DNA from: Musa acuminata AAA Group
Lineage: Eukaryota > Streptophyta > Magnoliopsida > Zingiberales > Musaceae
Reading direction: 5' to 3'
DNA length: 64,000 bases
Assembly: GCF_036884655.1 (NCBI RefSeq)
Contig: NC_088342.1
Coordinates: 38,933,501-38,997,500 of the forward strand
Under the pieces are notes generated by a model. The model was not told the DNA's origin. It saw only the letters and a list, made by a program, of their open reading frames with translations, and did no database searches. This document shows, in pieces, positions 25,841 to 39,552 of this stretch. Within the stretch, counting starts at the first letter, position 1. The number at the start of each line of letters is the position of its first letter. Made by a program: the position numbers and the translations under genes.

Positions 25841-28800
25841 TCACGCCGCTTGTTTCTTCTCGCTGTTCTTGCTTCGGAAGGGTGAAAGGAGGGAGAACGA
25901 ATGGGTAACTGCATCAAAGAATTGATATTTTGAGCAACGACTATTGGGTCGAAGTAAAATCCACACAGATAAATTTATACAAGCAACAGCTACTCCTAGA
26001 GGGAGAAAAGGCAGAAAAGAATGTTTTAGTGAGATCTGTCACGCTACCAATTTTGGACAGTTCGAGCAACAGCACAGAGCTATATGTAGATGAGCTTGGA
26101 AGTTGTAAAATAGATGTCTGAACATTAGCTGGTGTGCCCCCAGCATGAGAATCATTGCAAGAAATGTGATTTTTCGGTATATGAATTGAAAAGAAAGTGA
26201 AGACCTGCAACATGCACATATCATTTCGCAAGAAGGGTTCCACTATGCTTTGCGTCAACACGCAAGCTTCTGTGATAAATATTTTCTTAGAAGCACAAAG
26301 ACAACTTTGCTGTTTCAATTTTTTTTCCATGTTGTTGTTGATGACTGGTCTAAAAGCCTCTACTTTTATTCCACTTAACAACTAGAAGTAGCAAACTCAT
26401 CAAAATTTCAAGTAACAGCTGACTAACTCGATACGGCACAAATTATTGATTGAATCAGCTAGGTAAAGATAAAGACGTAATCAAGGTGAGCAGATTTTTT
26501 CTTTCTTGATTAGAGGAATTCAGTTGTTTACGCAATAATCCATTACGTAAAATGAAAAAAAAAAAAAAGGAATAATCTGCAGAAGCTGAGACCTTACCAT
26601 CGTTGGATGAAGCAGCAGTAACAGTTGGATCATCGACTGATGAAGCATCTGAGTCAAGGTTACCTTCACCTGAAGCTGAGCCATGGCTCTTACGTCCAAA
26701 TTTTAACAACTTTCTGAAACCTTTTGATTCCTTGCTTCGAGGCTTCTCATGTGTTTCATGAGTTATATCAGTTAAACTTGAATTCTTGAAACCGGATACA
26801 TGTACCGTAATACTCCCATTCTCAGCATGTTCTGCAGCCATCTCAGACTCTGATGCAGGTACACCTCCATATCCCAAATTAGGAGCAGCAGGATCTTCCA
26901 AGGATGTAACTCTGGCATAAGGGGCTTGATAACTCTTTTCTGTTACAGTCAAGTTTGAGAACTTCTGAGGCTCACTCCCCAAGCAAGGAACAACCACCTG
27001 ATCAGCAGAAGCAACATGCATCCATCATCAGCCTAAAGTAGCATTTGTTGAGGAAAGAAGATATATAAATAAAAAAGGAGTGCTCTAAATGGAAGCAGTA
27101 GTCAAGATAAAATTTATGTAATTGTATACGTCGCTAGAAAGCCCCTTAAATAATGTGATTAGATTTGAGCCTTATTGATCCCACAAGCAGCTTGCCCATG
27201 AACAATGGGCAAAAGAAAAGCACCAAACAGAACCATTAGCATTATCAGACAAAGCATTGAAATATGAAACAAACTAAATACAAATAGATATTTGCTTTTA
27301 TAAGAACTCAAATGCTAAAGATGTTGAGAATTAAAATATTTGCTAGAAAGAAAATGGTGCTCAGAGAGAGAAGTGATGAGACAATCAGTAAACTAATAAA
27401 GTCCTTTAAAGATGTGCAACTTAGATAAAATATACCTTGTAGGAATTCAGCTGTTCATTCAACTTGCCTTCACCAGAATCCTCAACCTGAGTTATAACAA
27501 CTGGTGAAGGTGGAGCATGAAGAGCTGCATATCCTGTAACCATCCCATCTCCATGTGATCTCTCCTTTGTGTCTATCATCTCATCAGACTGCTGGACCAC
27601 AGGGGCAGTGACCAAATTATTTTCAAGCATCACGACAGTCTTCTCGATCACTGGATTCTCGTCGTTGTTGCTAGGTGGCTTGTCATTGGCTGATTTTCCG
27701 TTGTTGGTATCAGATGCCTGAGAAGCTTCTCTTGCAGTCTCCTTCTGCAATGGGTCTTTGCTAGCTGTTTCATTTTCAACTACTTCAGTTGAAGTTGGTG
27801 GTGTTTTAATCCTAAGCTCTGGTAGAGTTGCTGACTTACTTTCCTCCTGTTGTATGATTGCAGTAATCTTTTTCTGAGACTCATCAGGTACCCCTCTCTT
27901 TGAATCTTGATCTGCAGTTATAGACTTCACCGAGGAACCAGATTGAGTATAATTGCTTTTGGGATCAGAGTGTCTTTTCATCCGAAGAGAATCTGTTTTT
28001 GCTTCCGGCATGAGCCCATTACTTTCTTTTTTAACCTCAGGTAATGAAGATGCTGATCGAGTTAACCCATGGTTACTGCCATTTAATTTGCTGGATTTAA
28101 TAGGTTTCTGGGGATCATTGGATCCGTCTGAAGAGGTTCTGATGGGCAATTTTCGCAAAGGTGAAGAAGAAACAGGCTCTGTGTTGCTAAGCTTTAATCC
28201 TTTGTGAGGACCTGGTGAAGGCTTTATGGCTAAACGGGCCTTTGTCTGCTGTGGAGTTGATGGCGCCTGAGTGACTGTCGAACCACTTCTTGAAGCTATT
28301 CTTTTTTGCCTCTCCCTTTTCAAAGCTTCCAAACGCTTTAGCTCTTCGTCTTCCTAAAAAAGTAAAAAAATAGTGACATGCTCAGCCAAGCAGAGAAGCA
28401 AAACATCAAGACTAAGCCACAACAGACTAGCGGAGAAAACTTCTTTATACAGCTATACTCAACTAACAAGACTTTAAAACAACAACATACCAAAGAATTA
28501 AAACTTCTGAACTACAATCTTTAGTACCTTCAAACAATGTCAAGTATACTTGTTCAGAACTGTGAGACACAATCAAAAGCCAAATGGACTATCAGAGGAA
28601 AAGAGACTTAAAACACTAGTAGAAACAACATAGTATGAGATTGTCAGTGCTCTATCTTTAGTTTACTTATACCAAGGTTTTGCGCAAAAAGATAGTTAAC
28701 ATGCTAATCAAAGAAGAGAAAAGGATAGGGTGATTGAAAGAACTAATCAAGAAAAGGATAGCTCAATGAATAAAGGAAATATGCAATCAGGTTTATGCTT

Positions 28801-31800
28801 GTTTTTATCAATGAAAGATAATATGAAGTATACGCTCATCAGGTTTCTTGGAATGTGCTTTCCTGTCTGACACCCCTTTCTCACTTCCTCTATGATTAGC
28901 AACCAGAGAAATATTCATAACATATTTCAGACAGCCAACAGAGGATCAATCATAAGAAGTACCCTTTCTTTCTTCATTTTCTGAAGATCAACTTTGTGAG
29001 AACGCAGCTTCTCTGCACGTTTTTGGGCTTCAGTCAATAGGTTAAGCCTCGAGGATGTCCCTTTCTTCACCAGTGCATCCTTCCTCCTTTTCTCCATACT
29101 ATCATTTGAGGCCCTTGAATTCTCCTTGTCTAATTTCTGTGATTCTTCTTTAGTGCTTTCTGAGAGATCCTCTTGGTTAGTGGCTTCCAGCTTGACAGCA
29201 TTTGTAACAGGAATCTGAAAATCATAGTCCATTGCTGGATCATATCCGACAGAGACAGTTTCTGTTTCACGTTCAGGAACCAAGGACAAGTCATCTGGTT
29301 CGTAGCTAAGCTGATTTTTGGCTTTATCATATAAATTCGAACCATTCTGAAGGGCTGAGGAGAACTCAGAATCCATGTCAATAGGAATTATGCTGTCTGA
29401 TCCAAGATCCTGTGATTCTGTTCTATAAGGAAGCATGAAGGTCTCATCTGTTATGTTGTATGACAAACTCTCAACTGCTTTAACAGGATGCTCATCCACA
29501 TGATCAACAAATGGGTCAGAAGAATTCTTAATACTGAATTGCTTTTCTTGCTCATAAATCATAAATTCATCACTGCTCATCTGCCGGTATGCTCTTCCAC
29601 CACTTTCTATTTCCTTGAACTGGTTATCTGTCAAGTCTCTTCCGTTACTTGAAGCTAAAAATTGATCATCAGAAGCTACCTGCTTCATTCGGATAGTCTT
29701 CCCACTAACAGAATCAAATTCTGCCATCCCCCCATCATGATAATCACCATAATCTCGCTCAGGAAGAACGATAGGATCAGCTTCGCTTTTGCTCTGTTTT
29801 CTCTTTGACTGAGGCTCTTTTTCTCCCATGAACATGTCTTCACCAACTGTTCTTGACTTTTCTTCAGCACTTAGTAAGAAAGTCTGAAATGCTTGCCAAT
29901 TTCCAGAATCTGCCTCCTCTCGATATGCAGCTTTATCATTGCCATAGGCATCTGAAAATTCTTCAGGTTTTGTTGGACGATCTTCTTTCTTGGAACGCCT
30001 AACAGAGTGCTTGTGCTTTCTTTCTCGCATGTCAGCATGCACATCTTCACTATCTTCTTCAGCTTCAGATTCAGAGACAGACTGTGAACCACTTTCAGAT
30101 TCCACTGAGCCATGCTTCTTCGATTTGATGTAATTTATGTTGCGAATGACAACAACACCAGGCTTTTTCTTTCCTTTCCGACCAACTCTTCTGTGAGATT
30201 TATGACCATGAGAACCTTCTTTCTCAAGATCTGAAGTATTTTGATCTGAATCATCTTGTGACCTCGTACTTCTTTCCCAAGTCTCTGATTCAATGTCTTT
30301 ATTATCTGCTGACTGCCTTTTTGACCCCTTTCTGTGAGAGCTGTTGAATCTAGGATCCTCCATTGGAGGATATGGGGGATGAAAATATGGAACGCTCCCT
30401 GGATAGTTTTGATAATAAGGCATTCCTTGCATGGGATAAGGTTGAAACATAGGAGGACCTGGTGGAGGATGCATAGGCCACTGTGAGTAAGCAGGATGCT
30501 GGAATTGACCTTGAAGATACTCCTGGTGTCCCAGTGGCACCTTTGAATCTGAAGGAATCTGTTTATCTGAACAGAAGAAACAAATGAATTAAGATACACT
30601 GATCTATCAACCCAGAATACTAATATATGGAAATCTGGAATTGAGGTAATTGGTTTGCATTATGCAAGAATTCACATAAATACATTGTGGTTATCTTCAT
30701 GCATGCATTTGTTTTGGAACTCATGTTACATATTTGATCAGACTTGCCATTTGAATAGCATTAAAAGAATAAAGATTATGAGAGGTTTTCTCATGGGAAA
30801 CTTCCAACTAAGATGATATGTCAACCAAATAAAATGAGTTGACTATATGATCAATAAGAAATAATACGTTGCAATGCTGAAACCAAAAGGAAGAACTTGT
30901 CATAAGTTTACAGATAGGGGAGAGTGCCTTTGACAATGCATGGAAATGTAGAATTAGAGAAGGCTTGGTGCATCAAATAATTTAGATTATTTAGGCCAAA
31001 AATTAGAAGCAGTTAAAATCTTTTACTAGGATTGTGATATGTATTATGAGAATTAAAGGACTTTTTCTTTAGCTACCGACTTTAACATGAATATTAGCTG
31101 ATGTAAAGTGGTCTCAGCTTTCATGTTCGGAGCATATACCAGCTCTTCCATCAGTCTCTGTAAGCATATCACCGCCAGTGACAGATTGTGCATCTCCGTG
31201 ATCATTCTGCATCATAGGATCTGTAGCAAATATAATCCCAGAGGCATTCAAAGCAGAAAATTCAGACCGAGTTGACATGGCTTCTGCAACTTCAACTTCA
31301 AGCCATTGTCCAGTCTCATGCTTTTTCTTCCATAGCTCCATAAATTGTAAGCAGGCATCCCTGTTTTATAACGTGGAAGAAATGAGAACTATAATGAATA
31401 TAAGATGAAGAAAACATATCAAACAATGGTGACATGATCACAGGAATTATCTCAAACCTTTGTCATACCATCATTAGAGATAAATAAGTCATAGACTTGT
31501 CACTATATCGAGATTTACAAAGTGTTCCTTAATTTTGTTTTCAAAATACCTTTCATGCATTCATATTACTCTTTACTTTGTCATTTTATGCACCTGAAGT
31601 TTTCAGATTTTGACAGCAAATATACTCCCAGTTCACATATTCCCTGCGGTTGCTGAATCATTCTATATCTCAACATGTTAACTAGGAATTTAAAATGATG
31701 AAAACTAGCAGTATTCGGTAATGTATTAGTTGGACAAAGGCAAAACTAACTTTAAACGTGAGGCACCAAAGCTTTCAGAAAATGATATCAAATCCAGTAA

Positions 31801-34800
31801 ATTGTCCATGTCAAAACCAGCTGCTGCAGCACGTGCAAAGGCCATCCCCTGTTCCTTCCGCAACACCATTTTGCGAGTCTCAAGCACTTTTAGAAGTTGA
31901 ACTCTGCAAAAAGGAATTCATTCTTACTGTAACATGTAATGAAAAAGTACTAATGGAAGATAATATAAGCATCCACCAAAGAAAAGACTTATTTTTTCAT
32001 TGTTATTCCTATCATGCAATTAGGATGCTATCACTGGAAATATCTAAAAGGAACATGGACGCCACCTTACTTATCCGTTATTTATTGATTATCTGATGCT
32101 TCAACATATTAAATGGAAAAGACAATATAAATTATTCTTGCATATATGGGGGACATTCGTACTACTATTCTTGCATGCTTCAGAAGAACCAATTTCTAGG
32201 AAAGAAAAGGCTAAGGATATGTTAGGTTGCTCATACTTTGAATTCTCTTGTGTGGTGGATCCATTAGAATCTGGTGGATTTGGTTGTGAATCAGGCTGCC
32301 ACATATCAAGAAAAAAACATGTTTATTAACATCTCTGTGAGACAAGTATTAAATACATACAAATGTGCATGTGTGTAGCTACGTATATGCATGTTGTGTG
32401 CACAGAATAAAATTACTTTGAATCTCTCAATGTACCAACATCAAATACATACCAAATACTAACACTTGGAAGGATACTTCTTAAACAAGTAACATAACTT
32501 TTTGAAGCATCAATTTTTTTTTCAAATAATTATTTATTCAGAAATAGGATACTTTTAGGATGTATAGGAATTTCATTGAAAAAAGAGATTTATAGCCAAA
32601 CACTTTTTGCAAATGTCAATTTTGCGATAATAGTCAATATGAATATTGAACTCTAGACAGATCATATGGTTTTATTTGTATTTAACATCATATTACAATT
32701 AACAAAACTATAAGTCTATAATAACTATTTTTTTTCTTACTTCACTTATCATAAGTTTTGGTTGTATACTTTCATGTCGAATAGAAGCTAGCTAATATTT
32801 TATTATTTATCATGATTGTTAACTACATATTTTAGTAATTCAAATAAATGGAAAATTTTACCGTATAATATGGTATACATTTTAATATACTTTATTATTA
32901 TGTTTGAACCAAAATCCTATTATATCTTTTCAATATTTGTCATGTTGACATGCAAGTAACACATCATATCAGCTCTCCATATCAGTGTTCCAGAGGTTTT
33001 GTATGCAAATGTCAACTGTTACAAATATACATGTATGTGTGTATGATGCATGCATAAAATCATACCTTATAAAGAACTATTGCCTTCGCTGCATCAGTAT
33101 CAACTGAGATCTTCGTACCTACCCATGAGACAGCGACGATACAAAGGTCAGAATAGCAAAGGGTGTAAGTAGTGGAACAGAAACTGAAATCAATATTAAA
33201 ATTGATGTGTCCGTGGCATACATATGGATAATTAAGGCCAAATAGAAATATTAAGATAACTAACTTTCAGAAAGTTAAATGAAAAATGCAACTAGCATGT
33301 ATGGTGGATGACATAAGATTCCTTAAGTATCTTTGATATGTAGGTCAGGAGATCATCAGCCCTAATGAAAAGCCAGCATAGCAGACTTCATTACTTTTGA
33401 AGAAAAAAAAAAGTGTCTTAATGTTGTTCAGAACAAAAAAAATTGTGTTTTAATGCTGTTCTTGTACACTATGGTTGACAAAGTTCTGATGCTGGAACAT
33501 ATAGAAACCTGCTCCTACTAACAAGATGTTAGTTTGAAAATTGGACACAAACTACAACTTCTTTGATCCATGGGACTACATTAACACACCTAGGAAAGGA
33601 GAAACCAAATGTTAAAATGCTCACAAATCAATTATGGTTTTTTATTTAGGACTACTATAGAACCAGATGAAATTATATACCTTCTACTGTTTCTGCTGGC
33701 TTTGATTGATGATCTTCTACCTGCCAAATTGCATAAAAAAGGATGTCATTTGAGTTTTACAAACAACATATGAATAGTTCGGATATATACAATGCTTGAG
33801 ACAACATTATCATTCCCCTGAACGGCAATTGCATTTTCAATCTGCAAGATCTCAGACTCTATGGTTGTCACACGCTCCAAAACCTCAGGTGTGCTCACAA
33901 AACGAACAAACCTGTCAATATCAGAATTAGATGCTGAATTTGGATATTAAAATTTGAGCATGTGCCCAAAGTTCCTCCAAAAAGATAAAATGCAACTAGC
34001 TCATCAAGAATTGAGAAATGACATGTTTGAAGACCAACAGTTAATATGACAATTCCATGTTGTGTTGTTCACTTGAAAGATCATTTGCTTACCTCTCCAC
34101 AGTGCCCTTGGTGAACCATGCTGCCTCAGTTTCTGGGTCTGGTTCAAGAATGATGGAATAGCCACCCTTGGCAATCTGATCCTGGGCGAACTTCAAATGG
34201 GCAAGAAAAGGAGTCAACAAGCCAGATGCAATCTTCTGTGTTTTACCATTTGCTATGATGATCAAATCACACCTGTTAAGAAAGAAAAGCAAGACTCCAT
34301 AATGAACAAGCATCCTCCACGAATGATACCAAAACCATCTTATAATGATTCACACAAGCCTAAGTCTGCCCAATACATATGGCTACAATAAACAAAAAAC
34401 GAGGGATGAATTTTATCGAGTACTATACTCTTCAGTCAGGCAATGGTCTACAGGGTGGATAGATATCAATCCAAATGATATCATACTCATTAAGAAGCCT
34501 GGTATACAGAAATAGCGAAAATAATACTAACTACTACCTGAACCAAAATTGTCAGTTTAATCCTTATCTGAACTAGCGGGAAGTAATCACATCCGAAGCA
34601 TGTCAATGCAAATTCCTTTGTGTAATCTAACAACTTTGACAATTTCCTATATAAAAAAAGAAGGATTCCACTCATACTCCCAAAGTCCCCATTATAATAG
34701 CATGCAGAAATTTGTTTTCTTTCTTTTGGAGCTCGATTGAGAAACCCTGATAGATCTTATCAATTAGTCAAGAAGATTTTTCCCACATCTCAAACAAAAT

Positions 34801-34984
34801 TACCACAAAATCTCCCAAGATCTGAACTTTTTCTATATGGAAACATCTGATACGGTCCCATCCGCTCACCTTGATCCAACCCTTGAACAAGAAACAATTA
34901 CATCTAGAAGGATCTAACATTTTACCTGGTTCGAGTAGGCGTGAGCTGAAACACCAAGGATTCTAGCCGAGCCTCCGACCTCAT
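25841..34984 (-). CDS. CIP7: COP1-interacting protein 7-like protein
   Basis: Minus-strand exons: 34984-34926, 34272-34093, 33911-33791, 33720-33681, 33118-33066, 32295-32237, 31903-31751, 31360-31140, 30566-28963, 28353-27436, 26997-26598 and 25908-25841. Every junction is GT-AG and phases close to 1291 aa. The conserved N-terminal block (about 1-330) has MRSEARLESLVFQLTPTRTR, KIASGLLTPFLAHLKFAQ, AAWFTKGTVERFVRFVSTPE, ETRKMVLRKEQGMAFARA and GFDMDNLLDLISFSESFGA. A Pro/Tyr/Met-rich segment, long acidic, Ser-rich and Lys-rich low-complexity regions, and a helical Lys/Glu-rich stretch (QKMKKEREDEELKRLEALKR) across exons 9-10 follow. The C-terminal end includes FRKLLKFGRKSHG and FSLLSPFRSKNSEKK. 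Arabidopsis CIP7 binds the E3 ligase COP1 and promotes light-regulated gene expression in the nucleus; transfer of that role here is inferred. Confidence 0.9.
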
Positions 34985-35319
34985 TGCACCCGGAAGCAAA
35001 GATCTCGGAAGAAAGATGAGATCTTTGAAGAAAGACTAGGTCTTTGATCCCACTCCTCCCTCTCCCTCTCTCCTCTTTCCACCCTCTGCCCTCTATCAGA
35101 TCTTACTCGTAGCCAGGTTCTGGCATCGAAAGCGCCACATTCAGAGAAACCTAAACGAAAAAGTAAAGTCAAGGAATAGCGATCAATGAACAATTTTGGG
35201 AGCGCAAAGCGGCGGAGTAATGGCTCGAAACAGCTGCCTTAATGCTGAAACTCTCTAAAATATTAAGGTACCAAATGGATCTTCAATGGCGACTGTAATT
35301 ACAAGTAAACAAACAGTAT

Positions 35320-35324
<5 letters not shown>

Positions 35325-35374
<50 letters not shown>
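35325..35374 (+). repeat. Long (GA)n microsatellite upstream of the CIP7-like gene
   Basis: About 50 nt of nearly perfect GA repeat (CT on the transcribed strand) lies 340 nt upstream of the ATG. Shorter GA runs follow at 35539-35556 and 35648-35659. Such tracts are targets of BBR/BPC GAGA-binding factors in plants. Whether it is leader or promoter is unknown. Confidence 0.85.
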
Positions 35375-38300
35375 GCGGCAAGCTGGAGAAAAAGAGGCCT
35401 CAGGAGTCACAAGAAAAGAGCTTCCGAACAACTGTAGCAGAGCATGGCATCTATGCAAACAACAAAAAGAAAATACAGACGGAGAGAAGCTTTGCAGACC
35501 AAAAATGAATTAAATTCTTCGGAAGATGAAATGAGCAGAGAGAGAGAGAGAGAGGGAGAGAGGCTTTGGATTCCAACAGGACAACTGGAGACTGGGTGGA
35601 AGAGAATAAAAAGCAGAGTTTTTTATCCAAAATAATGGTGGAATATGAGAGAGAGAGAGGAAGAGGGGATGCTTCACAGTAGTGGGAGGGTTGAGTAAGT
35701 AGGAGTGGAAGGGGTGTGGAGGGGTCCACAAAACATGGGTCCCAGGGAACAGCAGGACATCTTGGATGCAGAGGATCTTTCACTCGCTCGGTTTGATTAG
35801 CATACCGTCCTCTCTCACTTTGCTTACTCTTAAAAATCTTCCAAATTCCAAGAAAAATTTTACTGTATTGGGGGGTTAATTTATGCAGTCTTACTTTTTT
35901 ATATTAAGAATAATTTTCATCCTCTTGGAGAGTAAAGAAAAAGAAGAAATTGCTGAGTGTAGGATAAAGCCTAACTGTGTTGATGGATCATTCAGAATGA
36001 ATGATTGTGAATGTATTAAATGGCATAGCATGCATTCCAACCTTTTCTTTTTTTATTCTTCTCTGAAGGGTCATAGAAAATTTACATGTTGTCTTCATTG
36101 GCAGTGGTGATGATAAGCCCAAACACCCATCAATCTCCAGCTTGTAGGTGCAGGACATGACAAAGAACAAGAGACTCACTTCTCATGGCACCTCAATTAT
36201 GTGGAGTGAAAGCAGCAAAGCATAGATGCAAAAGCCACTCTGTCAATGATTGCAGCACCAACCATTTTATCTTTTTGATCTTGAGGAAGAAGCAAAGGGT
36301 GCTTCTTGGCATCTTCACCTGAGACCAAAGTGCCATCTCCCCCACCAACTCAATCATCTTTCCATCTTCCTATGACAGATACTTTTAGTATGCAAAAGAT
36401 TTCGAGCTTGAGTTTCCATTAACTCAAGAAAATTTATTGTTTGATCTTACCTGATGAAAAATTGTAAATTCTATTGCGTTTGATTGTGTTGATTCATTGG
36501 ATTTTTAGATTTATATTCGGTTATTGATGTTTGCGGTTTTGAAGTCTTCTACAGTGAAAGTTAAATTGGCCAGCTTTTGAAGGCTGCATCTGTGATGTTT
36601 CTTACATGGAGTTGATGATGTGCATATATATTCTCTCCACAATTTGATGATGATTTAGGGAGTGTTCATGTGGTGATAGCTACAACATAACAAGGAAGAT
36701 AGCTGCATGCCTCCCTCATTGTGTGGTGGGAGAAATGAATGAGGCCTCTTTCCCTTGACATATGATGTTATCTTTTTGTAGACACAGGTTGGCTTCTTTG
36801 GACCCACATCAGATTGGAGCTCCCTCCCAAAAGTGACTGCCCACTAACCACACAGTGTCGGTGTTGGGTGGAATATATCTTTCCACCCTCTTCCCAGATC
36901 TCACTTGATGATGCTGCTGACTTCCAAGCTCACACCTAAACTAAGTTGTCCATTTGTCTTTAAGAAATATGATTCTGACATGAAAACCTGGTTGGGTCAA
37001 AGCAGAGTTTTCTCTTCTATGTTCTTCTTCTCACTCACATCTGCTAATGTGAAGTTTGGGTGAAAGGTTTGGACTTCTTTTTACTGCTCATTTTCTAACC
37101 AGCAGTGAAGTACAAGTCAACTTCTTGTGTTGTTCTTGATGGATGCCATGGAGCGAGAAGAAAGCTTAGCCAACAAGTGGCCGGCATCCAAGTTGTCATT
37201 AGGCCATGGCCTATTGCTTACACATGCTCTGCTGCACTGTTATCATTCACATTAACAGCTGCTGCTTAGTTGTCTGCCATCAGAAACATATCCCCATTTG
37301 CTTCTCCCATCACTTGCTATGGTTGGTGGGAAGTCAGACAAGAAACAGGGTAAACTATGCATTTGCAGTCACAGCAATCCTATACCTTCTCTCCCAGCTT
37401 TTTTGAATTTTTTTTGTTAAGAGTATATATTATCCTTTTTTTCTTTTTCGAAAAGTTTAACCTACTAAGATTTGATTTGTGGTCATCCAAGTCAATCTCA
37501 AGATGATCCCAGAGTGGTCATGAGTTTAAATGTTGTGCTTATCTCTTTTTTCAGGTGTTTAATTAAAAAATATTCATACAATCAAAGTTTACTAGATGTT
37601 AAAGAAGATATTGAACCTTTTATCTTTTCTTTACCATTTAAGCTTTTGGGATTTGTGAATCATGAATCATAAGAAGCTAAGAGTAATAATTCAGGCACAA
37701 AAGTTCTTAAATTCAGAAATATAATTCTTATATCAGCACTGGACAGTATATGAGAAACAATTGTCAATCCTCATTTGGAGGCTGACTAGGATAGAAGCTC
37801 TGTGGTTACATAATGTCAACCTGGAATCCTATATTCTGGATAGTGAAGAGACTGAGGTAAGAGCAACTTTTTCTACCTAGAGATGTCGATTTTGATCAAG
37901 ATGATGAACATGTTTCAATATATTTAAACCTCCATCTAAACCCCTAACACATCATGCTGACTGAAACAGATGTTGGTTAATAGCTGAAGCTCTAAATATG
38001 ATCATGTTGTCGAACACAGCTTGGCCTGCACACCAGTATTGTTCCTTAACTCAACCTAACCTATGCCATCTTCATTTCTCACTGGAAGAGAAAGGCAATC
38101 TGTGCAGGCTTGTCGGTTCATTTCAGCTTCTATGATTACTAAATCTTCATTTACAGTAGTATCTTGAGCCAGATTTTCAGCACCACCTTGCTTGATCGAT
38201 CAAAAGGTGGGAGATTCTCCACCTTCTTGTTTAGGTGAAAAATGAGCCACCTGCCGACATCCTACTGTATCTGAAACATCAATGGCAGCAGCCATGGGCG

Positions 38301-39552
38301 CAGAACAAGAGAGGATTTTGGGACATTAAAGAAGACTTGGTTTCGGACACAACCATGAGGTTGAAACGTATTAATCATACTACCAAACACTACTTTTCTG
38401 AGCTGGAAAGGAACTGCTGAGCTAACTTATAGCTTATCCAAACACCACTTGTTATTAAGCAGGTGACATTTGGACTGCATATTGTTTGGTTTCTGAAGGG
38501 GATCAGAGGTTGGAGAAGGGTAACTTGCGAGACTTTTTTTCCCTCTGGTGTAAGAAAAGGAAGTCCTTTTTTACTTCCATGTATCAGAAGCTTGTATCTC
38601 CAAGATTTCTTTTTCTTACATGAAATGTTCGAACAGACAGATCCATGAACAACTGAGTAACCCACTGCATGAGTTGGTTCAGTCATATTTCTGGAACTGG
38701 CCGAGGTAGAATCCAATATATGGGGCCTAATGGCAGACCAACTTTATCATTCCAAGGAATGATTAGCCTTTTGTTCATTGACTAAGCGAAAGGGGAGTGG
38801 TACAGAGTGTTTTTCTTGTATTCAAACTAACAAAAATGTTCAGCTTCGGAATCTGCCTGAATGGAGAAAATGCAATTCACCAGTTTGTTCTGTAGTCAGA
38901 ACTGCAGAAACCTAAACATTGAACAACTGAGGCATCCATGTCTTTTCCATCAATCTCGTCGATTTGATGTTTCTCAACTGCTATTTGAAAATATTTAATT
39001 TCAAATTAATAAAAGTACACCCATGTAACTCACCTTTTACAGAAGAAAGAAGAGAGTCATTTACAGCAGCAAATGTTCTTTCTCCCAGAACCATCAATCT
39101 GGAGATCTCAAGGGATATGGTTGATATCTACATATAACAGAATAAAAATTTCAAAGCAATAACTCAACACTGGCATAGACATTCGGATTCAGTTTACAAG
39201 CATCGAGAAGCACAAGATAAGATACCAACTGCAAATGTAACGCAAGAATGATACAATTTACAAAATATAGGGATCGTCTCATTTTATACAAAGATTATGG
39301 TTGATCGGCATAATTTCCACTAACCGACCTCAAAAATGGCTTTGAAAACAGTCCTATCACATTACTCTGCTGGAGAACCATCCGGCAGCACAAAAAAAAA
39401 ACAACAACAAAAAGTCCATTAGGCGAACAGTTGTTCTTTTTTTTTTTTATATAGTGTTCCTGTACAATCTCAACCGCTGGTAGTCATTCCACAATGGACT
39501 CCATAATTCTAAGAGCCATGACAGGGCACAGATATCAGATAGCCCCTTGCAT
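35375..39552. other. Intergenic region between the CIP7-like gene and the EPCR gene
   Basis: About 4.2 kb with no protein I recognise and no retroelement domains. The part nearest 35375-35800 is purine-rich and presumably CIP7-like promoter. Short ORFs (for example 38390-38716 minus) lack family resemblance. Confidence 0.5.

Noticed and set aside
28927..30540. 537-aa open frame as a stand-alone gene
   Set aside because: It is exon 9 of the CIP7-like gene. It starts at a GTG inside the exon and runs past the donor site at 28963.
36904..36917. CTTGATGATGCTGC, a 14-nt match to part of miR172
   Set aside because: The flanking bases do not match the miRNA, and no pairing star arm is visible within several hundred bases, so it is not a precursor.
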